Part shown: positions 57,670 to 64,000 of the stretch, one piece after another
How positions within the stretch are numbered: position 1 is the stretch's first letter
Layout of the letters: each line of letters begins with the position of its first letter
Origin: Aureococcus anophagefferens
Lineage: Eukaryota; Sar; Pelagophyceae; Pelagomonadales; Pelagomonadaceae
Direction of reading: 5' to 3'
Assembly: GCF_000186865.1 (NCBI RefSeq)
Contig: NW_008705570.1
Location: 690,315-754,314, forward strand
Length of the DNA stretch: 64,000 bases
Notes under the pieces: generated by a model
The model's input: the letters and a program-made list of their open reading frames with translations, nothing else
Told to the model about the DNA's origin: nothing
Database searches by the model: none
Position numbers and translations under genes: made by a program

Positions 57670-58962
57670 CTACTTGCGCGACTTCTTCGTCCGTCGCGAC
57701 TTGGCGGCCTTGGCCTTCTTTTTCGACGCGGCCTTGGACTCGCCCTCCGGCGATGCGTCGGCGACGGCGACGGGCTCGGCGACGACGTCGACGATCTCCG
57801 CGTCGACGACGGGCGCGGCCTGCATGACGTCGGGCGCCGCCTTGGGCTTGGGCACGGCGGCGACCATGTCGTCGAAGGACGCGGCCTCCTTCTTCTTCTT
57901 CTTTGGCTTCTTCGGCGCCGCCGCCGTCGCGGCGGCGACCGACGCGCCGCCCATGGTCACGGGCTGCTCGGCCATGACCGTCTGGCGGATGTAGAGCGTC
58001 GACGCCGTCGTGATGATGTTGTTGCAGAACCAGTAGATGGTCAGGCCCGCGGGCACGTTGAGGCTGAAGAAGCCGACCATGAGCGGCAGGTACTTGAGCA
58101 CCTGGTTCGACGTCTGCGCCGCCTCGTTGTTCGGGTCCGCCGGCGGCTGGAGGAGCGTCGTCGACGCGCTCTGGGCGACGACGAGCAGGCAGGGGAGCGC
58201 GAGGTACGCGACCGTGTCGTGCCAGCCCAGCGGCGGAATCGCGCCGTTCCACTGGTCGAACTTGAAGAGCCAGTCCGCGTTCTGGGCGCCGTAGACGGGG
58301 CCCTCGAGGTTCGGGATCCAGAGGAAGGACTCCTCGAGGAGGTCCTCCTTGGCCAGGGACAGCAACGACCGGTAGAGCGCGATGAAGATGGGAATCTGCA
58401 CCAAGGCGGGCAGGCACCCGGCCAGCGGGTTGAGCTCGTTCTCCTGGTAGAGCTCGGCCATCATGATGTTCATCTGCTGCGGGTCCGCCGCGTACTTGGC
58501 CTGGATGCGCTTGATCGCCGGCTGCAAAGCTTGCATCTTCGTCGTCGACTCGATCTGCTGGTAGTTGAGGGGGAAGGTCACGGCCTTGAGGAGCAGCGTG
58601 AAGAGCACGATGGCGACGCCGTAGCTCCCGACGACGCCGTGGATCAGCGTGATGCACCTACGGGAGTTCGTCGCTCGGGGCCCGCGGTCCGCGCTCGAAA
58701 AAAAAGGGCGCCGGCCGACGCGCGACTCCAGGGCCTGAACGATGGCGCCGAACCAGCCGCTCTTGTCCACGGGCGTCGACTCGACGAGCTCGGAAAGGAG
58801 CACGGAGCTCGACGCGAGCTGCGACACCAGGGGCTCGGCGACCATCGCCGGCGCCGCGCGGAGAGCCGCCGGCGACCGCCGCCGCGCGGGCGCGACGACG
58901 CGGCGCGCCGGCGCCGTGAAGGCATGGCTCGCGGCGACCAGGGCGAGTGCGAGGCGCGCCAT
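57670..58962 (-). CDS. ALB3: Alb3/YidC/Oxa1-type membrane protein insertase, plastid
   Basis: Leader MARLALALVAASHAFTAPARRV has the A-F cleavage context for the complex plastid. Core: GVVGSYGVAIVLFTLLLKAVTFPLNYQQ (first helix after the stroma-facing Arg/Lys loop), STTKMQALQPAIKRIQAKY, NPLAGCLPALVQIPIFIALYRSLL, and the C-terminal helices SLNVPAGLTIYWFCNNIITTASTLY. This is the YidC/Oxa1 fold that inserts light-harvesting proteins into thylakoids. The tail is Lys-rich (KKPKKKKKEAAS; SKKKAKAAKSRRTKKSRK), matching the cpSRP-docking or ribosome-binding tail of Alb3/Oxa1. A 69-bp in-frame intron is likely (58726-58658); spliced length 407 aa. It complements the LHC gene at 43788 functionally. Confidence 0.93.
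   Translation of the reverse strand: MARLALALVAASHAFTAPARRVVAPARRRSPAALRAAPAMVAEPLVSQLASSSVLLSELVESTPVDKSGWFGAIVQALESRVGRRPFFSSADRGPRATNSRRCITLIHGVVGSYGVAIVLFTLLLKAVTFPLNYQQIESTTKMQALQPAIKRIQAKYAADPQQMNIMMAELYQENELNPLAGCLPALVQIPIFIALYRSLLSLAKEDLLEESFLWIPNLEGPVYGAQNADWLFKFDQWNGAIPPLGWHDTVAYLALPCLLVVAQSASTTLLQPPADPNNEAAQTSNQVLKYLPLMVGFFSLNVPAGLTIYWFCNNIITTASTLYIRQTVMAEQPVTMGGASVAAATAAAPKKPKKKKKEAASFDDMVAAVPKPKAAPDVMQAAPVVDAEIVDVVAEPVAVADASPEGESKAASKKKAKAAKSRRTKKSRK
58658..58726 (-). other. Probable 69-bp intron of length 3n in the ALB3 gene
   Basis: Donor GA/GTCGCGCG and acceptor CTCCCGTAG/G on the minus strand. It removes RRPFFSSADRGPRATNSRR-type sequence that does not fit the Alb3 family and joins VQALE/CITLIHGVVGSYG. 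It contains a T8 run. Confidence 0.65.
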
Positions 58963-59836
58963 GGGGACGAGCGTCGGTGCGGCGCGAGTGCGAGAACGAC
59001 AGTCGGCCACCGCAGGTCGCACTGCGCAAAGCTCAATCGACCACCTCGGAGCGGCGGCGCCACCCCGGAGGCCTCCCCGGCCAGAGCGCGGCTGCTTTGC
59101 GGGCGAGGGGCCTTTGCGCGACGATGCGTGCCGCGGTCCCCGGCCACGTCCCCGGCCCGTGCCCGGGGCCCCGTGCCGGGCCCGTGCCGGGCCTCCCCGG
59201 CCCGTGCCCGGCCCGTGCCCGGGGCCCGTGCCGAGTGCCGGGCCCGTGCCGGGCCGCGTGGCCCGTGCCCGGCCCGTGCCCGGGGGCCCGTGCCGAGTGC
59301 CGTGCCGCGTGCCGGGCCCGTGCCGGGCCGCGTGCCCGGAGCGCATTTACCGTGCCGGAACCCCCGTGCCCGCCGTCCCCGGCCCCCGTCCCGGGGCCGG
59401 ACCGTCGTGCAGGGGCCCGTCGGGCGCCGACCGCTCTAGCGCAGCGACATCGCTGGTCCTGGCCAGGATTCTGCAACGCCTGGGCCCTCGCTACGTCGTC
59501 CGCGCACGCCGAGGCCTCGCGGCGCGTCCACGGACGTTGGCATCGACGGTGGCGAGATCGCCGACGGATGATCGCACCGCGTCGGCATCGGCGCGCCAAT
59601 CATGCCTCCGGGCGAAGCCGATCGACATCGACTCCGTCCCCACCGTCTATGCGCAACCACCATCGGCACAAATAAGGCGCGCGCGCAGTCCCGGCCTCGC
59701 CTAACTAGCTATTTTTACCACAAGGAGCTTGTGTTGTGCTCCTCCACGGCACCGTCTGCGCCGCCCCGAACGCCAGCGCCAGCGCCGGCGCAGCCCATTC
59801 CGCCGCGCCGCACGGGCACCGGAAAGGTCTGAACAC
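58963..59836. other. Intergenic region with GC-rich repeat; divergent promoters
   Basis: 874 bp between ALB3 and the TEX30-like gene. Besides the repeat listed separately (59136-59340), the right part (59430-59720) has more mixed composition and no convincing gene. Confidence 0.55.
59136..59340 (+). repeat. GC-rich minisatellite of CCCGTGCCGGG-type units
   Basis: About 205 bp made of imperfect repeats of GGCCCGTGCC / CGGGCCCGTGCCGGGCC, with local palindromes (GGCCCGTGCCGGGCC). It lies between the divergent ALB3 and TEX30-like genes. It could form stable hairpins. Confidence 0.85.
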
Positions 59837-61088
59837 ATGGAGCCGCTGCCGCCCGGCGTCGAGCCGCCCGACGAGCCGCTGCCGCCCGGCTGCGAGCGGC
59901 CCGCGACCTGCGCTTTGCCCCCGCCGCCGCCCGGCCCGCCGCCGAGCAACGCCTACTACGCCCCGGGCTACTACCCCGTGCCCGCGACGAGCTACGAGCA
60001 GCAGCGCTACTACAACAGCCAGCAGTCGAACTTCGCGCCGCAGTACGGCTACGCGCAGCAGCAGCAATCCTTCTACCCGGAGCGGCGCGAGCACAAGCGC
60101 GTGCGGCCCGAGGACGTGCCCGCGGGCCCCGCGGGCCCCATCAAGAAGCACCGCCTCGACCACCCGACGACCTTCGTCATCGCCGGCGGCTCGTCCGGCG
60201 CGGGGTTCTGCTTCGAGCTCAAGGAGGCGCTGGGCCGCCTCGGCCACGCGACCGAGGTCGCCAAGTGGAAGGGCCACTACGAGGCCCACCTCAACGCGAA
60301 CGTGCAGCTCCTCGAGGACTGCGCGAACGACGCCGCCAAGGTCTCCGAGGACGCGTCCGTGCTGCTCGTCGGCAACAGCTTCGGGTGCCGCGTCGTCGCC
60401 GAGTTGCTCGCGCGGCGCGGCGACCCGGCGCTCGCCGCGCGGAACGCGAAGAAGCCGCTGCACCCGAACGTGATCCTGGACGGCGCGGTCTTTGTTTCGT
60501 ACCCGCTCTACGGGCCGTCGGCGCCGCGCGACGCCAAGGGCGACCGCGCGCACGTGTTGAACAAGATACGAGCGACCGCCAAGTGCCTCTTCGTGAGCGG
60601 CGAGAAGGACGAGTTCCTCGATCGGACGTCCGGCGGCACGGCCTGGCGCAAGGAGCACATGCCCCGGGGCGTCGCGGCGCTGCGGGCCGTCGCCGCGGAC
60701 CTGCCCTGCGCGGAAGGCATCACCGTCGTCGGCGTCGAGAACACGGGCCACAACCAGCGTCCCGTGGCCGTGGCGATTTTCGAGAGATGTCGGCTGGGGA
60801 AAACGATGAAATACATCGTTACCGTCATGCTTGGTAGGCCACAACGCGCTCAAGGCCGGGCGGAAGAAGGTCGAGCCGGCGAAGGAGCTCATGCTCCGCG
60901 CCCTGGAGCCCTTCATCGAGGCCTTCCACGGCGTCGAGCTGCCCATCGACACCGCGCTGCCGCCGGGCGACGACGAGCCCGACGACGGCGGCGGCCTCAA
61001 CGTCGCCGGCGCGCTCAAGTCCCACGTCCGCAACGCCGACCTCCCCATGCGGAACAAGAAGGTCGCCGGCGCGGACCAGCGCATCTAA
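59837..61088 (+). CDS. TEX30/KANL3-type alpha/beta hydrolase, one family C introner
   Basis: Exons 59837-60758 and 60838-61088, 390 aa. The first 110 residues are Pro/Tyr/Gln-rich and disordered (YYAPGYYPVPATSYEQQRYY), then a basic patch (EHKRVRPED). The hydrolase core starts TTFVIAGGSSGAGFCFELKEAL, has SVLLVGNSFGCRVVAELLARRG (nucleophile elbow G-N-S-F-G), ILDGAVFVSYPLYGPSAPRD, KCLFVSGEKDEF (acid residue) and GVENTGHN (His). This is the TEX30/KANL3-like layout; KANL3 members are chromatin-associated and often non-catalytic, but here Ser, Asp and His are all present. The introner sits right after the catalytic-His motif. Splicing gives ENTGHNQR/HNALKAGRKK. Confidence 0.75.
60755..60837 (+). 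mobile_element. Introner family C, copy C2, in the TEX30-like gene
   Basis: 83 bp. Exact duplication GCCACAAC at 60747-60754 and 60838-60845. Begins CAGCGTCCCGTGG, contains the hairpin AACGATG-AAATA-CATCGTT, ends ATGCTTGGTAG. Retained CAGC, donor GTCCCG, acceptor TTGGTAG. Intron 60759-60837. Confidence 0.9.
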
Positions 61089-61096
61089 CGCGCGTC

Positions 61097-62449
61097 TTAG
61101 CCCCGGCCCTGCCGCCGGCGCTTCGGGAGCGCGCCGTCGCACATGGCGCACCTCGCCGCCGTCGTCTTGTTGACGAAGGTGCAGCGCGCGCACTCGTAGT
61201 GGGGCCGCGCGCCGGCGACGGCGACGGGCGCGGGCGCCGGGTCGCGACCGCCCGACGCGAGGTGGTCCGAGATGTTCGCGAGCGCGCGCGGCAGGCGCGC
61301 GCGCTTCGGCGGCGACGCCGGCGCCGGCGACGCCGCGGCCGCGCGCGGCGACCGCGCGCGCTTCGGCGGCGAGGCCGGCGCGGCGGCCGCGGCCGCGCGG
61401 CGCGGCTTCGGCGGCGGCGACGGCTTCGGCGGCGGCGGCTTCGGCGGCGCCGCGCGCGCGCGCTTCGGCGGCGACGCCGGCGAGTCCTCCTCGTCCTCAT
61501 CCTCGTCCTCCTCCTCGTCGTCCTCCTCCTCGTCGTCGCTGTGGCCCAGGCTCTGGCTGAGGCGCTGGCTCTGGCTCTGGCTCTGGCTGTCCATGGCCAG
61601 CAGGGTGTCGGTGACGACGCGCTTCACCCACTTCCGCCGCGCCTTCGTCAGCTCGACGCCGAAGCGGCCGGCGAAGGCGTCGTAGACCTCCTTGACCGTG
61701 TCGCTGTCGCCGGCCCGCGCGTGGTCCCGGACCCAGGCCTCCATGCGCGCGTCGCTGGCCGGCGGGTCCCGCGCGCGCGGCCGCGCCGCCGGTTCGGCGG
61801 CCGGCGCCGCGGCGCGCGCGGCGCGCGGCTCCTCGGGCCGCGTGAGTCGCGGCGCCGACTCGAGGAGCTCCCACTCCTCGAGGTCCTCCGCGTCGCCCGC
61901 GAGCTCGCCGGACGCGTAGGCCACGTGCCAGAGCGCCGCGTCCATGCCGCTCGGGTCGACGTAGTCGGACTCGGCCGCGCTCAGGTAGCCCACGACCTGG
62001 CCGACGGAGAACGACGCGACCTGGGACTCGTCGTCGAGGATCGACCGCGTGATCCACTGGCCCACGTGGGGGCCCTCCGTCCGCCACTCGGGCTCCGCGG
62101 CGGTGGCGGTCGCCGCGGGCGGCGCGGCGGCGTCGGCGTCCTCCGACTCCTCCTCGTCCTCGGCGGCGGCGGCGGCGTCCTCCGACTCGTCCTCGTCCTC
62201 GGCGGCGGCGGCGGCGTCCTCCGACGCGTCCTCGTCCTCGGCGGCGTCCTCCGACTCCTCGTCCGACGACGACTCCTCGTCCGACGAGTCTCCGGCCGTC
62301 GGCGGCCCGCGGAGCGGCGCGGCCGGCTTCGGAGCCGGCGGCGGCGCGGCCGGCTTCTGAGCCGGCGGCGGCGCGGCCGCGACGGCCGGGACGGGAGCCG
62401 GCGGCGCGGCCGGCGCCGCCGGTCTCTCGGCGGGAGCCGGCGGCGCCAT
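61097..62449 (-). CDS. Acidic, Pro-rich nuclear-type protein with RanBP2 zinc finger
   Basis: 450 aa. N-terminal Pro/Ala run, then acidic repeats (SSDEESSSDEESEDAAEDED; ESEDAAAAAEDED units). A folded segment at about residue 130, GQWITRSILDDESQVASFSVGQVVGYLS through ALWHVAYASGELAGDAEDLEEWE, looks like a small beta-barrel reader-like domain that I cannot name. A DEK-C-like helical part (MEAWVRDHARAGDSDTVKEV ... KWVKRVVTDTLL) and Ser/Gln repeats follow. Then PPKRARxP repeats, and a C-terminal RanBP2-type finger, YECARCTFVNKTTAARCAMCDGALP. Chromatin or RNA/ubiquitin binding is plausible. Tail-to-tail with the TEX30-like gene. Confidence 0.65.
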   Translation of the reverse strand: MAPPAPAERPAAPAAPPAPVPAVAAAPPPAQKPAAPPPAPKPAAPLRGPPTAGDSSDEESSSDEESEDAAEDEDASEDAAAAAEDEDESEDAAAAAEDEEESEDADAAAPPAATATAAEPEWRTEGPHVGQWITRSILDDESQVASFSVGQVVGYLSAAESDYVDPSGMDAALWHVAYASGELAGDAEDLEEWELLESAPRLTRPEEPRAARAAAPAAEPAARPRARDPPASDARMEAWVRDHARAGDSDTVKEVYDAFAGRFGVELTKARRKWVKRVVTDTLLAMDSQSQSQSQRLSQSLGHSDDEEEDDEEEDEDEDEEDSPASPPKRARAAPPKPPPPKPSPPPKPRRAAAAAAPASPPKRARSPRAAAASPAPASPPKRARLPRALANISDHLASGGRDPAPAPVAVAGARPHYECARCTFVNKTTAARCAMCDGALPKRRRQGRG

Positions 62450-62769
62450 CGGGAGCGGCGATGTCCGTGTTCGACTGTGCGACTGCGTCGATCGTGAGCC
62501 GCGACGAGCGCTATATCGTGTCGATGTTTTTAAGCAACCATCGTGGCCGCGGCGCGGCGGAGCGCTCTCGCGAACCGCCCGCGGCGCCTGGGACGCCATC
62601 CGCGATGTCATCCGCAGACGCGCCATCAAAAACCAGGCTAAAACCCGTTTGGAACGCCCGCAGCAGACGCGCCATAAAAATCCCGCTTGGAAAGACATAC
62701 AGTCAGAGTGGCCATATACCGGGCCGGGAAAAAAGCGGGGGCGAGAGCACGAAAGAAAAGCGGGCGGAC
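62450..62769. other. Intergenic region, no gene recognised
   Basis: 320 bp upstream of the RanBP2-finger gene and downstream of the membrane-protein gene. It has lower GC and a short imperfect duplication (CAGACGCGCCAT followed by AAAAA, near 62615 and 62663). Likely promoter and 3' UTR. Confidence 0.5.
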
Positions 62770-64000
62770 CTAGATCGCGTGGTGGGTCTCCTCGCCGTCA
62801 ACGGGCGCGTCGTCGTCGTCGAACTCCGAGGCCCGGATGGGCGCGTCGTCGTAGCTGTCCGCGCGGCGCCGCGGGTCGCCGGGGACGTCGTCGACGGCGA
62901 CGGGCCCGAGCGCCTCGTAGGAGTCCGCGCGGGGGAGGTCGTCCGCGGCGTCGGCGGGCTCCGCGTCCGTGAACGACCCCGACGAGTGGAAGCTGTCGTC
63001 CAGCGTCGACAGCACGCCGCCGTGGGCGGCGTCCTCCCCGCCCGCGAAGGCGAAGCCGATGGGCGCGTCGTCGTCCGCAGCTTCCGGCGCGAGCGGCGCG
63101 TCCTCGGCCGGCGGCGGCGGCGAAGCCGACGGGCGCGTCGGCGGCGGCGCGGCCCGCGCGTAGGACCCGACCTCGTAGGTCGCGAGCGGGTTCTTCTCGC
63201 TCGGCGACTTGGCCGGCTCGACGAGCGCGTACGTCGACGGCGCGAGGACCCGGTCGTGGATGACGACGTGCGCCTCCTCGTCGTCGTCCTCCTCCTCGTC
63301 GCCGTCGGCCTTCTTCCGGAGCGGCGACATGGTCCACTCCTTGTTCGCGAAGCGCGTCTGGGACTGGCAGCCCAGCGCCCAGACCGACAGGAGCACGAGG
63401 AGCAGCACGAGCACGAACGCGAAGACGAAGAGGCCGTCGCGCATGTCGTCGCCGCTCTTCGACCGGTTCCGCTTGCCGTTGTAGGTCACCGTCGTCTCGC
63501 CGTTCGCGGACAGGGCCGGGTCCGTCGAGGGCCGCTTGTAGACCGTCGGCCGCGACGGCCGCGGCGTCGGCGCCGCGACCGGCGCGGTCGGAGGCGCGTA
63601 GGCGCGCGTCGGCCGCGGCGCGGGCATCGCCGTCGGGCCCTCCGGGTCGCAGGCGCAGGGGCAGGCGTCGCGCGCCGCGACGTCGTTTTCGCTCACGAGG
63701 CCGCAGCGCGACGCGGCGGCCAGCGCGACCCACGCGCAGTCCTTTCCTGGAACGTTCCGCTTGTGCCAGCTACCGTCGTCCTCGCAGCCGCCCGGCGCGA
63801 CGCCGACGCCCGCCTTCAAATCATCTAGAATGCCGTGGAGCACGGCGAGCCGCGCGGCGAGCCGCGGGCTCTGGTCGTCGCGTTCCGCGTAGCACCGCTC
63901 CACGTGGGTCAGCAAAACGACGCACTCCTGCCCCGTGCCCAGCGACCCCGCGCAGGCCTCGTTGACCGCGTCGACGGCCGCGGCGTCCGTGCCGTGCGTG
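62770..64000 (-). CDS. Single-pass membrane protein with Cys-rich ectodomain (5' end outside the window)
   Basis: The frame is open to the right edge, so the N-terminus is missing. The ectodomain reads VNEACAGSLGTGQECVVLLTHVERCYAE and GVAPGGCEDDGSWHKRNVPGKDCAWVALAAASRCGLVSENDVAARDACPCAC; the 'W...PGKDC.WV....RC.......AC..C' pattern recurs in stramenopile extracellular proteins. A Pro/Thr-rich stalk leads to one helix (LFVFAFVLVLLLVLLSVWALGC). A 200-residue acidic cytosolic tail has three similar xADSYxxx units (RADSYEALGP; RADSYDDAPI), possible phosphorylation or endocytic motifs. Function unknown. Confidence 0.6.
   Translation of the reverse strand, partial: THGTDAAAVDAVNEACAGSLGTGQECVVLLTHVERCYAERDDQSPRLAARLAVLHGILDDLKAGVGVAPGGCEDDGSWHKRNVPGKDCAWVALAAASRCGLVSENDVAARDACPCACDPEGPTAMPAPRPTRAYAPPTAPVAAPTPRPSRPTVYKRPSTDPALSANGETTVTYNGKRNRSKSGDDMRDGLFVFAFVLVLLLVLLSVWALGCQSQTRFANKEWTMSPLRKKADGDEEEDDDEEAHVVIHDRVLAPSTYALVEPAKSPSEKNPLATYEVGSYARAAPPPTRPSASPPPPAEDAPLAPEAADDDAPIGFAFAGGEDAAHGGVLSTLDDSFHSSGSFTDAEPADAADDLPRADSYEALGPVAVDDVPGDPRRRADSYDDAPIRASEFDDDDAPVDGEETHHAI

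Noticed and set aside
1..64000. tRNA, rRNA or CRISPR arrays
   Set aside because: No cloverleaf-like segment with A/B box motifs, no rRNA core sequence and no spaced direct repeats were seen by eye. A covariance-model scan would be needed to exclude small RNAs.

Overview
The window is nuclear DNA of a very GC-rich, gene-dense eukaryotic alga with a secondary red-type plastid. The evidence is a fucoxanthin-chlorophyll-type light-harvesting protein with a bipartite leader, an Alb3 insertase and other proteins with leaders of the same kind, an organelle-type GyrA, MYND/SEL1 and ankyrin/RING proteins, and spliceosomal introns. A pelagophyte stramenopile (Aureococcus-like) fits best, because introner-type mobile introns of this kind are known there. 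The species is inferred, not proven.

About forty genes alternate on both strands with short spacers. From left to right: a vitamin-K-type gamma-carboxylase running off the left edge; a luminal glycosyltransferase; an S49 protease; sideroflexin; a transhydrogenase-like flavoprotein; a CAP-like protein; a PSI-like secreted protein; CSN5; a second luminal glycosyltransferase-like protein; a giant sulfatase-sulfatase-arylsulfotransferase fusion; a MYND/RING/SEL1 protein; GyrA; a StrG-like dioxygenase; an ABCG transporter; small proteins including a thioredoxin and RidA; a PhyH-like dioxygenase; a sorbosone-dehydrogenase-like propeller; a second MYND/RING/SEL1 gene; a sulfotransferase; a six-domain Cu-only SOD-repeat protein; an EME1-like protein; a light-harvesting protein; a PQQ-like propeller; an LRR/PDZ-like scaffold; an F-box fragment in a lower-GC patch; a methyltransferase; an ankyrin-TM-RING protein; cysteine synthase; Alb3; a TEX30/KANL3-type hydrolase; a RanBP2-zinc-finger protein; and a membrane protein running off the right edge.

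The most striking system is a set of sixteen introner copies in three sequence families. Each lies inside a coding exon and is removable as an intron. Families A (about 200 bp) and B (192 bp) have terminal inverted repeats that supply a donor and an acceptor in either orientation. Family C (43-83 bp) has no visible inverted repeats. Wherever both ends can be read, an 8-bp target duplication flanks the element. The first 4 nt of the element stay in the exon, so each insertion adds 4 + 8 = 12 nt (four codons) and keeps the reading frame. Family B, and decayed family A copies, appear to use GC-AG splice sites. Ordinary introns are few.

Several genes carry apparent single-base frameshifts, nearly all of the missing-base type and often in homopolymers. 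Most look like assembly errors. One MYND gene with three of them could be decaying. Splice calls rest on frame, duplication and homology logic only; no transcript data were available.
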